DNA of 64,000 nucleotides from Saccoglossus kowalevskii (Eukaryota > Hemichordata > Enteropneusta > Harrimaniidae). A model generated the notes under the pieces. That model made no database searches and was not told where the DNA came from. It worked only from the letters and a program-made list of their open reading frames with translations. Made by a program: the position numbers and the translations under genes. The stretch is from NCBI RefSeq assembly GCF_000003605.2, contig NW_003119933.1:148666-212665 (forward strand), given 5' to 3'. Below, in pieces: positions 48,300 to 60,600 of the stretch; within the stretch, counting starts at the first letter, position 1; every line of letters starts with the position of its first letter.

Positions 48300-50280
48300 T
48301 TCCTTCACTTTTTCAGATATTGTACTAAATGTAATAATATTCAAGTATATAATTCAATATTTTTAATAATTTGTGATGGAAAGTTAAGTGGATCTTTGTA
48401 TAAAATGTTGTATTTAGAACATTCTATCAAAAAATGTGTTTCATCTTCCGTAAGGTTACTATCACACTGTTCAGACAATCTTTTTATGATTGGTCTTTTG
48501 GGACGTATATATGTCTTTTTCAATATGCAAATCATGGTTGCTGGTCCTACATTTGGTTTCTGTTTTATATTACCAATAGATAAGTATGGTTCATATCAGT
48601 TTTTTTCTTTTAATTTGCCATACGTTTGCTATCACCGTTTGTGAATTCTAAAGATTGTTATAGTTTTGTTCAATTTTATTGTTTGTAGTATTTAAAAAAA
48701 TGGTGATGATTTGATTTCTGGGTTTAAGTGACAAATTTAGATTATTATTTTTTATATCTTTTGCTGACGACAGCCACATTTTATCATTTCGCGATTGTTT
48801 TGTTCATTGTATGGTATTTTATTAAGAATGTTTTCGGTAGTTCTTTAGCCAATATTTGAGCAGAATAATCTATAATAAATTAATAATGGACAATTACTTC
48901 AATTTTACAAGTAGCATTACTTGTATATCTCTTCAGTGCAAGCATTCTGTTGCTGATGAGCCTTTGTCCCATCGTGTCAAATCAGTTATTTAGGATCCCA
49001 TACATCTGTGCCATATCGGTTTGATATTTAACCCAAACAACTTGGTATAAATTTGTGTTATATGCTACAGTTTTGTTGAGTGTAAAAGTGCTTTTTTTTT
49101 ATTTTAAAGTATGTCAAGTTCCTGAGTAATTTCATGATGATCTTATCACGATTACATGTACATGATAAGTGTAGAACAACCTTATACACATGTTTTTTGT
49201 CATATTTCCAATGATTTTAGTGATTTTATACAAAAATCACGACTTTAGTTTTATCTAAATTAATCTTCAGATTCCACTTTTCGCAATAATTTTGGATGTT
49301 GATTGATTTCTGCAAGCCAGTTGACAAAGCTTTCAAAAGCTTTGGAAAATCTATGAAGCATACATTTAATGCTCTTAGACAAAACATGCTTTTTCACTCT
49401 ATACATGTCTAACTAAAAGTGATAATAGGATCGGTGTCGTGGTTTTATCATGTTTATATATTTTATTTTCTCCTAGTTTTTTGTTTATATATATTGTATT
49501 TTTAATATGGGATGTACGAACCTTGCCACTTTATATCCTGCAATAAAGATAAAATAAAAAAAAAATTGTTCTTTTTAATGCATTTTTGAATGATTGTTGT
49601 AAGAACAAGAATTTAATCTGTTGCTTGACATTTTTGGCAAAAACTTGCCTGGTTAATATTTATTATTTACTTTTCTACTGAATGTGTCAATCTGTTAATA
49701 ATAAAACAAATGATTTGTCCTGTATTATTGGATACTGAGGTCCTCTAACTAGTAGGGTCATTAATGTCACCTTTCTTATGTATCTACACGTATATTAAAG
49801 ATTAAGCCTGTGCTAAGAATTAGATTGAACAACTTAGGTAATGCTTTGGTGAGATGATTGAAACTCAGTTTCATCAATTCTGAACATACGACTGACTGCC
49901 CTTTCTACTTTCTTTTCAGTAATATTCTCAATGTTGTATCAACCTTTATTATTTCCAGACTTCATTTCTTACTTTGTAATATTTTAGCCAAGAATCAGCG
50001 AAATAGGCTTATTATTTTTATTAGATGTATTTCATTTAATGTAATCCAGAATACTTTAAGGTTGCTATTAATTAGGGATGTCAATTTATTTAAAAATTTT
50101 TTTGGAATTTCTTTCTTCTTACTTTTAATAAGATTTAATTTGTTCTGGTATAATATAAGAAAGTCATCAGGGATGACAGACCCCACACCCATCACTTCCA
50201 GCAATTTTATTACAAGTGCTTGTTCAATTTCTATCTCTGCAATAGTGATCCAAATAATATTTATGCATTTTTAATTAGGT
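48300..50280 (-). mobile_element. Decayed LINE, interrupted by another retroelement tail
   Basis: Minus-strand pieces in order: 50204-49995 (MGVGSVIPDDFLILYQNKL...FWITLNEI), about 49900-49800 (LPKLFNLILSTGLI, start of RT), about 49330-49230 (YCEKWNLKINLDKTKVVIF, late RT), and 48535-48341 (EDETHFLIECSKYN, the C-terminal Cys-His region). Order and spacing fit one LINE. The central RT is missing, with a plus-strand poly-A tail sitting in its place. Many stops; inactive. Confidence 0.65.
49380..49565 (+). mobile_element. 3' tail of a LINE-like retroelement, plus strand
   Basis: The segment ends CCTGCAATAAAGATAAAAT followed by ten A residues, the usual layout of a retroposed 3' end. It lies in opposite orientation inside the minus-strand LINE, so it inserted later. 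Its left border is approximate. Confidence 0.5.
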
Positions 50281-50640
50281 TATATTAGCATATATGATCA
50301 TCAAATATGTTGATATGATTTAGTTCGCAAGGTCACCTGTTCAATAAAGCAATGGTTGAATGTCTATATCTGCATAAGTGCTTCAGATATAATAGTTATA
50401 CATTTTTAATGAGCTCACATGACCATATAAAGTCATTAACTATGTTGATCAGATATAGTGTACAATATCTTCAATAAATTACTGCTTGATAGTGATTCAG
50501 ATATATATGCATTTTTAAGAGGTCACATAACCATATAATAAATATGTTGCTCAAATGTAGCGTTCAATGCAACAGTGTGAATGTTTCTATGTGCAATAGT
50601 GCTCATGATATGACACTGTACAGATGTATAGACAGACAGA
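50280..50640 (+). repeat. Imperfect tandem repeat, about 115-125 bp units
   Basis: Three to four diverged units share GGTCAC-TGACCATATAA, TATGTTGATCAGATATAGT, TCAATAAA-TGCTTGA and GTGCTTCAGATATA-landmarks. The array ends in GACAGACAGACGGACACTGG. The unit borders are approximate. Confidence 0.55.
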
Positions 50641-50708
50641 CGGACACTGGTAACCACTATGTCACCCACCAGCACTATGTGCCAAGACGTACTGGTATAG
50701 TAAAATAA

Positions 50709-50714
50709 TTTATT
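50709..50714 (-). terminator. Polyadenylation signal of CCDC59
   Basis: AATAAA on the minus strand (TTTATT on plus), 94 bp after the CCDC59 stop codon. Confidence 0.55.
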
Positions 50715-50807
50715 GTGGCAAGTGTTGCAACATTTTATTATTTCATTTAATAGTTTGAATTATAAATTAATCTACAGTTCTCTTTAACAGAGAGAGGGTT
50801 CCCCCTA

Positions 50808-53800
50808 TCAGCTGTTTGTGCTTGTCTGTGCCTGTATCTGATCAAGTAAATGGTCTATTCTGTATTTCATGATTGGTTGTCCTTTTTTAGTCTTCTGGCT
50901 AAATTTCCAGTGAGTCTCCTTTTTCTTTCTCTTGTACTCTGCAAGTGCTTTCTCTCTGTCTTCTTTTATCTTTTGTGCTTCCTGTAGAGACAAATGATAA
51001 GTTCAGATTATTTGTAATGCAGCGAATAGTGCAGTTAATGCAGTAATGCACAATTTGAGGACTTTACAATGAAGATTTCTGTAGGAACAACCCAAAAAAA
51101 TTGTCACTGTTACATGCTTTGATGGCTACAATCAATACGTGTTGTGTGAATGAAAATAAAAAGTTATATTAAATGACAGACAGTAAATAATTCAAATGAC
51201 ATAAAGGTGTTTAGTTGAACAAATCATCTGATACAAATCCCCTTGGCAACCATATTGCGACCATCCATACTGCATATGATCATGACAAAATATAAACATG
51301 TAAATGTTTGGTCAGCCTCAAAAGTTTAGAATAAAGTTTCTCTAGTTGCATTCAGAATTTAGAAACTTTATGACAAAAATTATCATATCAAGTTTGCAAC
51401 CTTGTATGACGGTCATATTATAAAGTATAATGAATGAAATTCCCCATGTAGTGTAACATTTAACAAAACATTGAATTAAAAAAAATATAATAATTTATAT
51501 GACAAAAAATGATTATCAGTCAGCTATCTTATTCATATAGGATAACAAAAATTTAGGTGCAGATACTTTTTTGAAATAGGGACTCCATATTTGAATCTTT
51601 TGACGTCGTCCCTAAATGTGGCATTACATCAACAAAATCAATATTCCACGGTCTGATCAGTATCTTTCAACTGATTCTGCAATTGCATCCCGAAGAAACC
51701 TGCATGGACACAGTAAAAAACAAATTGGCTGCTGTATGCTCTTGAAGATGAAGAAAAATTAATTTCATAGTATTATTACTGTTTAGTTCAGTTTTATAAC
51801 ACACTATTTTTGCAAATGTTTGTATAAATAATCTACAACAACTGCACTTAATTAAATCAATCACAAACCTCCATTTTCTTCTGTTTCTCCTCTTGTTGTC
51901 TTTTGAACTCAAGTTGATCTTTTGAAAACGGATTCATCCTTTTCCTGTACAAGAAAAAAGTACTTTAACTTATGTGACCTGACTACAATACCAAGATTTT
52001 TTTATATTTTTTGTGCCAGGCGACAGTTCCGGACATTGAGTGTCACTGTTGTCTCTCCTGACTTTTTTTTTTTTGTATGTACAAATTGCAAGTGCTAGTG
52101 ACGACACATAGTGTATTTTGCCACAGAAGTCATATTCATGTTTGGGACTACATGACAGGGCTGTGTGGCCATCTCTCTGTCAAATGGAAATTTGTAATGC
52201 GCTATTCTGGTGTCAACCAGGCCTGGTCGAACACAAGCACCTGTGGACCTTAACCAAGGTTCCCCCAAAGTCGCATTCGTTAGTGAATGAATCTCGGCCA
52301 GTGGAATTGGCCTTCCCATTGAGTCTGTGGCACACTCACCCAGGGTAGGGGTTGACCCTTAGGATGTTCATCCTAAGGTAGGATTTGAAATTGGATTTAC
52401 CGATCATGACTCTGATGCGACAACCACTATGCTACCAGTGACCGGTGTACAACACCAAGATTACAATGTTAATGTAATGCATTTGTTTAGGTGAACTACC
52501 GGTAGGCTAGTATTTAGCAATAAGTTCCTGAATTTTTCCTGAGAACAGCAAAGTAGCATCAGGGGAAAAACAAGTTAAAAATTGATCTGTGATTCAGTTA
52601 TTCTTTAAAAGTTACTAAACTAACTACTTGATTAAATGTTCTATAATTGTTTATCTAAAAAATGTGTACAATCTACTAACTAACATCATTGGTATCCCAT
52701 TACACACAATGTAAAAACTTGTAAAAACAATGTTTTCCTTCCTTAAATTGATTTTCACTGTACTACCTAGACTTGCATACAGTCACTTGTTTATTTTTTG
52801 TTTTTGTTTTCAATAAAAAAAATATCATGGGAATGTGTTAACCTGTGTTACGACGAAATTAAGGCAAGTTACCATGAAATAAACAAGGGACTTGTGACCC
52901 TTGTGGACGCCCTCTTGCGACACCGGTAATGATTGACCACCAGTCCATGTTCAGTGTCACTGTGATGCAATGATTGACAGGTTCATTACTTTCCACCAAT
53001 CAGCGTTAACTTGTTAAAATTGGTATTAGATTCTTCTCAATAGAAACCATGCTGGTTAAGATTGCATGTCAAGACAGCGTCGAAGGTGCACTAAAGATAC
53101 TTGATTACGATAAGAGGTTGTTGATGCGTACACTTCTGGTCCTAATGTTTGTGTGAGTGTTGGTCAATTCACCAATTTCTTGACTGGCATACATCTTCAG
53201 GCCAGCTTTGAACAGTCTTCTACTGTTATCTCAGATTTTTGTATTTTTGACCAACATACAATGCAAATGCACTCCGAGTTCTCAGTGACAGTTGTGAAGT
53301 TTGTTTTTTGTTGGCATGCTAGCAATCACTTGTCCAATATTCAATACCATCTTGAAAGAATGTAAACTTATATGTATGCATGCTCCGCCCATGAAATCCT
53401 ATCACATCATTGAAATGCTCATTAATATTAATAGCAAGGGAACCCTTGCAAGGGTCACAAGTCTCTTGTTTATTTTGTGGTAACCCGGCTTTCGCCATTT
53501 ATACACTTCCATATTTTATTTTATCCAAAATTCACCAAAGAAATAAACAAGAGACTGTATGAAAGTCTACGTATTACTGGTAGCTTATCTTTATTAGTTT
53601 AACTAGGAATATCACTCTACTGAAAACTTAAACTACCTTTTTCCTTTCGGCCTATCATCTTGAGTATTATCTTCATCTTGCTTTGATTCAACATCCAACT
53701 TTTGCACATGTCCAGAAAAAGATAAAGATGCACTTCCTTTGTCTGTTTCATCAAGATGCTGTTGTTTTCTAAGTTCTCTCCACTGCTGTTTTCTGTCTTT

Positions 53801-56800
53801 GTGTTTTAGTTTGTTGTACTCGTAAATAATTTTTCTTTTCCTTTTATCAGCAAATCCCTGTCCTAAAATGAAAACATTGTTCATTATGCACACAGCATAG
53901 TAAGATAACATACAGTGACATACATGTACTTGTTTACTTTATGAAATACAATTCATTGCTAATTGCCAACATGTACCAGTTACAAAAAACAAAGTTAGGG
54001 AGGATGAATTTATAAAGTGGTTGATATTGAAAATAGGTAATTTAATTACGCATCTCTAACACAATTTAAAACAAAAAAAGTTCTGTTTATTAAATTTTTT
54101 AAATTATATAAACATAGGTTTATGCTCTGCACTTTAATATATACTTGTCTTTATTTTTACAATATAAAGCTCAAGGCATGTAATAAAATGTAATATAAGG
54201 CTTAAAAAAAACACCAAAAAAGTGCAGAATGATTTTTTTCACTTATTTGCCACTGCCTAGTGCCCTCTGTTGATTGACGATGGGATGAAACTGGCAAAAT
54301 GGGTGTGCCATGAAATACGAGTATTTCAGAAGAAAAAAAAAAAACCTCACTACCCCAGTTTTGAATTTTTTTTTTGGAAAGGCTTTTAAATTATATGTTG
54401 CATAATATTCTCATTACCAGAACCAGGCACTTTTACCCAAAATGGAACCACCACCAAATATAGAGATTTGCATATTTTATAAGCTTATTAAAACAGCTTA
54501 ATTTCTAGATTACATTTGAGATCAATTAAGATTTCAAACATTTCAAAACAAATCACTATGTTTTCGTATACAGAGAAAATTTAATGGGAGAACTAATCGG
54601 GTGAATACAATCTCTATTTTTAGGAAAAGTGCCTATGACTGCACTAATCTTTATGGACTGGCTTTTGTGATTCACAGTTGTTTCGTCCCAAAACACTTTC
54701 GTCCTACTGGTATTGCCAGTGTGGCACGAAATGTAGATCTAATGTTAGATGTATATGTTGTACATTTCGGATTATGTTATACTGCTTGTTGTACATTTCA
54801 GAGAACTGTTAGTGTTACTTAGTGTGTACATTTCTCACTATGGTAGGTACCGAACAGAAAGCTTAAGCTGATTCACTGCTATTCTTATAACATATCAACT
54901 GGACATATCAACTGATACATTGAAAACAGAACATTTTCAGAGAAGAAATTGTAATTTAGATCGAATATGGTATATTAATCATGATCACGGTGACTGAAAT
55001 TTTTTCTTATGCTTTTCTCGGATTCGGTATCAACTGGTACTCTACATCTAACAGTTTAGTACATTTCACAACTTACGCAATAAAAAAGAACACCAGCGAT
55101 ACCGGTAGGGCGAAAGTGTAGTGGGACAAAAGTGTAGTGGGACTATAGTGTTTTGGGACAAAACGACCATCCACCAGCTTTTGTGGCTCTAGGTCGTGTG
55201 GAGGGAATGCCCGAGCTTGTGTAAGCCATACGACTGAGGGCAACAAAAGCTATATCCAGTCAATTTACCTTATAGGTGTAATTACTATTCATGTTGTTTT
55301 CCCGTGGAAATCAAAGGCAAAAGATCGCACTACATTGTCGGTAAATCGCTTCCGCGTTTCGTTCACCTTGAAGTCGGTGACCTGTCATTAACATATTTAA
55401 ATGAACTAAGGTAATTTGAACACGTGGGCACCATCCGGCATTTTGATTGGTTAATTAGCGACTTGACTTATCCGGTCAAGCAACGTCTCATGTGCATTCA
55501 AACTACATGGCGGATGTCGTATTGCATCGATCGTTTACATGTGACCGAAATAATTCGCTCACGGTGAAACTAAGTTGAATTTTACTTGCATTTGATAACA
55601 ATTCAACAAATTTATTTTTCGTGCGTTCCCTACTGAGTAATAATCAACAATTTCAACACTTCGAAAATAAGTAAGTTATTCACTTGTGAGCCGAAGCATG
55701 GCCGGATTGCGTTACCGTAACCACGGTATGGTACTTGTTTAGTGCCGTACCATGATCATTTTCTACTAAGCAATGCATTAATGTTTGTTTTTATTTGAAA
55801 CTCCTGTCAGAATATACTTTCCGTTACGAAGAAAATTAAAAAAATAAATGCATATTACATTAAATATACTGAGTATTTTTTTTCATGTGAACAGTTTTTT
55901 TTGTGACGTGACACTTATCACTCTTCCCTGACATTTAAATTGGAGTTACCCCTTATATTCAAAAGATTGTACGGTGTATTGTTTGTTTTGTGCAAGTGAT
56001 GTGGGAAATATGTACGTAATAGAAACCGCACCCCGAACTTGAGCTGTTGATCCCATTTTTTTATTTGATACATTGTAGTATAAACCGCGGTTTATAATAG
56101 GATTTTAACGGTAATTTAGAATGACAGGGTTTTTTTGGGATGATGAAAGTTGGGTGTGCTGGTCAGGCCATCGTCTGAATCGCACGGTTTCGCTAAAGCC
56201 GGCCATTCATAACCGCCCCACGAACCTGTGCGTGATCGAGATAGGAAGAGCTGTATTTCACTGCAGTTAAATGGAATCATTTGATTGGACGCGCCAAGGA
56301 GCTGGCGCTACCATTCAGCGTTGCTGTATCATAATTTTGAATGGATGGAGTTATCACAGATTAAAACAATGGCGGTGTGCAGGATTTGCGCTCAAAGTGT
56401 TTTATGCAAATTGTGTTTTATTAAACTGTTGAAACTGATAACATATCGACTTGCCCGATCCGGTCTTCGTTGCAACAAACCACGGTTACTAGTTCTAATT
56501 CTACTAGTAACCATGAACAAACACATCATTTCCCTCAGATACAGCACTAAGCGCTTTTTTTTGATGGTCACTAATCTCGTTCATAGTTCGTTGATTTCTA
56601 TATTCCACTATTTTAAATTTACCAAGTATGTGTCGTTTATATCGTAAGTAATGATTGGGTAATGCAAATGAGCCCGAGTGAATCTTATAATTGCTTGAGT
56701 GCGCGGGACATACAGTAAATTGTAAATTGATACGCGAAATTGTTGCCCTGATGTGAGGGTGCACTTCCCATAGCGTTACGATGCTGGGAAATACGTGTTA

Positions 56801-57329
56801 TGTGATAGCAATAGCTCAGGGGCGGATCTAGAATTCTGGAATGGGGGGGGGGTTAAGTTGGCAGAAGGCCAAGTTCGCAAGCGCGAAGCCCTGTTGGTTG
56901 TTAAAAATAGGGGGGTAGCGGCCCCCCTCTAAATCCGCTCATGTAGCTACTGCATATGTTTGTATATGAGGTCTAAATGAATAAGGTTTTGATTTCAATA
57001 TTGAGTTCGAATGATTAGACGGAGAACGTCACAGGGGCGAATTCCCCCAAACGGAGCCTTGGAATGAACACCCACCTCCGAAATTATGTTTCACCAGAGA
57101 GATGGTTTCACCAACCACAGTCCCTCGTGTACTGCATAGAGACTGTACCCAAAAACTAAGGTGTCAATGTATTGGAAAGAACGGTGATAACAATACCTTC
57201 TTCTTTGTTGCCGATAAATTGTTTGTAACTATTATATTTCCTCTTGTTCTTTCTGGTCGTTCCTCCTGATTTATCTAGGGAACTTTTTGACTTATCTCTC
57301 CGTACTCGCGACTCGGACAAGGAAGCCAT
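50808..57329 (-). CDS. CCDC59: CCDC59 (TTF1-associated protein 26), ribosome-biogenesis factor
   Basis: Four coding exons on the minus strand: 57329-57197, 53862-53637, 51944-51869 and 50981-50808, all in frame, 202 residues (human 241). Family-defining stretches are GQGFADKRKRKI (residues 45-56; human GQGFAFRRKLKI) and the basic C-terminus YKRKKKETHWKFSQKTKKGQ with DHLLDQIQ at the end. The middle is acidic, low-complexity and not conserved, and exon 3 is a KR-rich helix. CCDC59 is nuclear; it was described as a TTF-1/NKX2-1 partner, and relatives such as yeast Fyv7 act in small-subunit rRNA processing. Introns 1 and 2 hold four mobile elements. Head-to-head with TOP3B. Confidence 0.85.
52100..52440 (-). 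mobile_element. tRNA-derived SINE in CCDC59 intron 2
   Basis: On the minus strand, starting near 52440, an A-box-like GGTAGCATAGTGG (52436-52424) is followed about 30 bp later by a B-box-like AATTTCAAATCC (52392-52381). This is the layout of an RNA polymerase III promoter in a tRNA-like head. A longer non-tRNA body follows, with ACCTTGGTTAAGGTCC and GACCAGGCCTGGTTGAC. No poly-A was traced and the 3' border is approximate. Confidence 0.6.
52868..53484. mobile_element. MITE with about 36-bp terminal inverted repeats
   Basis: Position 52868 onward (GTTACCATGAAATAAACAAG, continuing GGACTTGTGACCCTTG) matches the reverse complement of the segment ending at 53484 with three or four differences. No coding capacity. 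A further partial copy of the GAAATAAACAAGAGACT end lies at about 53538. Located in intron 2 of CCDC59. Confidence 0.7.
54680..55164. mobile_element. MITE with GTTTYGTCCCAAAACACT termini
   Basis: The left end at 54680 and the reverse complement of the right end at 55164 share GTTTYGTCCCAAAACACT, then TACYGGTAT-GC-GTG and a TGTTAGATGTA-GA stretch further in. The inverted similarity extends about 100 bp. A 9-bp GCTTTTGTG lies outside both ends (54661 and 55177) and might be a target duplication if the element is slightly longer. In CCDC59 intron 1. Confidence 0.65.
56817..56943. mobile_element. Short MITE, about 127 bp, CAGGGGCGGATCTAGA ends
   Basis: CAGGGGCGGATCTAGA at the left pairs with TCTAAATCCGCTCATG at the right as imperfect 16-bp inverted repeats, enclosing a poly-G and a matching poly-C block. 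The CAGGGGCGGAT end is typical of hAT-like MITEs. TAGCT flanks both sides. In CCDC59 intron 1. Confidence 0.65.
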
Positions 57330-57628
57330 TTTGAGAAATAACGTACTCGATCCGAAACATTGAACAATTCTGTTTAAATGTTTTTTTACTGATGAACTCT
57401 ATTGTTTTTCTAGATATATAATTTTCATAATAATAAAGAAATTAGAATTTGTTTATTATAATGTCTTCTTCAAAGAACCATGTTTCACATTTTACGTATA
57501 GCTTTTCTCCAAACTCCTTGAACGAGGGGATACAATTTCTAAACGTATTTTCAAAATGGCTGCGCCCGTGGTTGAATGAGTTGCCGCTCTCCGAAAAAGT
57601 TACGTTTTTCCACTAACAACAAACAATC
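57330..57628. promoter_or_regulatory. Bidirectional promoter of CCDC59 and TOP3B
   Basis: The two start codons, on opposite strands, are 299 bp apart. Each side carries an AAAATGGC motif resembling the YY1 element found at TATA-less starts: 57553-57560 on plus (CAAAATGGCTGCG), and across the CCDC59 start codon on minus (CAAAATGGCTTCC). No TATA box is seen. If transcription starts upstream, TOP3B would have a 7-codon upstream ORF from 57556 to 57579. Confidence 0.55.
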
Positions 57629-60600
57629 ATGAAAACTGTATTTATGGTCGCTGAAAAGCCGCAGTTGGCACATTCATTGGCAAAGATATTGTCAAATGGA
57701 CAATTAAATTCGAGGAAGGGATTCAACGGTGCTTGTTCTGTCCATGAGTACACCGGAAAGTTTCAAGGCGAACCTGCCAGATTCAAGGCAAGTGATTATA
57801 CAGCCCCGACACTAAATCCGGCACAAAATGCAATATTGGCACAGCCCCGGCACTGTACTGTGGCATTGGCTGTGAGATCGAGCACGAGAAATAAGTTTAG
57901 TGACGTTTCGCCACAACGCTCTTTTGTCACAGCACAGTTTGAATAAAAAAAGTTTACCACTAGTATTCAGATTATGAAAAAACGACAAGTGTGATTATAA
58001 AGTATTCCGTTCAATTTCAAGAGACAAAATTATTCTACTTTAAAAGCAAGTAACAATTAAAGCCTCGGTAGAAAGTCCATGCAAAAATCGTGTTAATGGT
58101 TTGGTCTAGAATGGAGCATACTTTTAAATATCTTTCCAAGTGGTGTATATTAAGGCCTGGGTTTGGAAATTGGGCCACACATCGCTACCAAATCAGTACC
58201 CCCGACGCTCAGGAAGGGCGAGGACATTGCTTGTTCTTTTGAGATTACTGTTTTGTACATCTGTATACGTGAAATCATACAATGATAACAATTGTATTAA
58301 ACAAAACATAAAACAGTGATGTTAGTTGTTACCAAAATATGTGTATCAAAACCGATGAACAGGAATGAAACAGCTTTATGATGAAATTACTGTCATCAGG
58401 CAAACAAACATTGGAGGGAAACGCTTTTGAAACGCATTTAGTTTATAATTTACCGGTAGTTAATTCAGTATACACATTTATTAGGAATCCAATATCATGT
58501 TTGATTACTGTGGAATCAAAAAAAGCTGACTACTGTAAACTGTTTTCACTGACAACAAATGTATGCAATTTCAGGATTTTATGGCTTTCGTGAAGAAAGA
58601 ATTTTGTGAGAGTCAGTGACACTTCATGTAGTAGGATACCAGAGAAATTTTCACTGCTACAAAATTCAAAGAATTTCCAACATTTTATCTTTTGCAAAAT
58701 TGAAAAGGTTTACAATATTTATTTGTTAGAACTTGAAAACAACTAAACTGTTGACCAGAAAAAGTCATTTTTGTTTTGGTTTTTAATAACTTATTTTAAT
58801 TACCCTGTAGATGACCTCTGTTTGTGGTCATGTAATGGGACTGGACTTTGATGGAAGTTACAATAACTGGGATAAAGTTGATCCGGTAAGTGTAGACATG
58901 TAATGGGACTGGATTTGTGGTGAATATAAAGGTATTTTTTTTCTTGTGTATTGTTTTGATCTTCCTGAATGTTAGGCATATATATTTATTCAACAATAGA
59001 ACACTAGTATAGTAATGCTTTTTAAACCTTGTACAAGAAAGGCTAAAATTAATAATTGGCTTTTTTTGACATATTACAGGATGTCAAGTTAGTCTAAACT
59101 GTTATATTCATTGTTTTTGTTTTTCTTTATAATAGGCAGAACTGTTTTCAGCCCCAGTTAGGCGAATTGAAGCTCAAGAAAAATTGCGTATGCCAGCTTT
59201 TCTTTCTACTGAGGTAAAGTCTTTTTATCTATTGTTTAATATGACCAGAAGCTTGATAATATGATGTTCGGTATGGATTAAAATCATGACAAACATTTAA
59301 TATTTTTTATTTAAAAAAAATTGAATCACTGTTAAAACTTGAATACATTTTGCACACACAAAAAAAAAATAATTCCTTTATGTATGCTATTACATGAAAA
59401 AATTATTAATTTGAGTTTTGACAGTATTAAGTGGTTGTATTCGTAAATTACAATGTACAGTTTGTATATGTACCTAACAGGAGATTTTAAATTCTTGTTC
59501 CTGACTTGTATTATGAACACTTTATGTATTACTGTAATGCATTTCTCTGAAGTCTACTATCCAAATATATGCCACATGAATAGCTACTATTGTTGTATAT
59601 GCCAGAAAGTTGGATCATGCCACTCATGTTAATAATTACAGAATCCAATGCAAGGTTCCGTTGATAAACTTCCAAGCACTGAATAAAGTTGTTCCTCAAG
59701 TCATTGTACATGTGATCAACCCATAGATAGAAATTTTATGCTGCATCCTAGTTTTTTGACTTTTCAAATCAGTTGTGTACTATTGTACATTAATGCTTTT
59801 TATTTTTTTCATAGTCCAAGGGTTGTGATTATCTTATTCTCTGGTTGGACTGTGATAAAGAAGGTGAAAATATCTGCTTTGAAGTCATAGATTTTGTTCA
59901 GCCAGTTATGAATAGACCATATGGCAGAGAACAGGTAAAACAGCCCTAATATTGCCCCATTATGTTGTTTGTCAAGTTTTCAAGTATATTACATGTAGAA
60001 CATGTAGATGATTTTTCATTCTCTGCAAGATGATGCGTACTGAATGCTTGCCACGAAAATATAATTATTGAATTCAGATTCCCTTACTTCATCAAAAGGC
60101 GTGGAAATATTAACAACATTGAATCCCACTTGATGTTTTGATGTCACTATAACCACAGTCCCTCTATCTGATAGAGGGACTGTGCTATAACCTTTGTTTT
60201 TACGTTTGAGTTTGAGTTCACGCATAACACAGGATCTCGCAGTTAACAAAATGGCTATTGGACATGTATAGCATGTATATAGTTGTCTCGCTGCATGATT
60301 GTATGTTAAAGTATTTAAAGTATTTATTACCAAAAACATCAGTTTGTATCATTGGATTTTAAATGTTGTGAACATATTATAATCAGAATTTAGCATCTGT
60401 TTCTATAGTAATAAATGTATATTCGTGTATTCTTCTAGACTGTTTTCAGGGCTAAATTCAGTGCTATTACAGATAAAGATATCAAAGCTGCAATGAATAA
60501 ATTGGTTGAACCTGATAAAAATCAAGCTTTGTCTGTTGACGCTCGTCAGCAATTAGACTTGCGTATTGGATGTGCCTTTACTAGATATCAAACAAAATTT

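Noticed and set aside
50808-50993. Reading the last CCDC59 exon as a separate small gene from the in-frame ATG
   Set aside because: The start is just upstream of the acceptor and the residues continue the CCDC59 family sequence across the splice.
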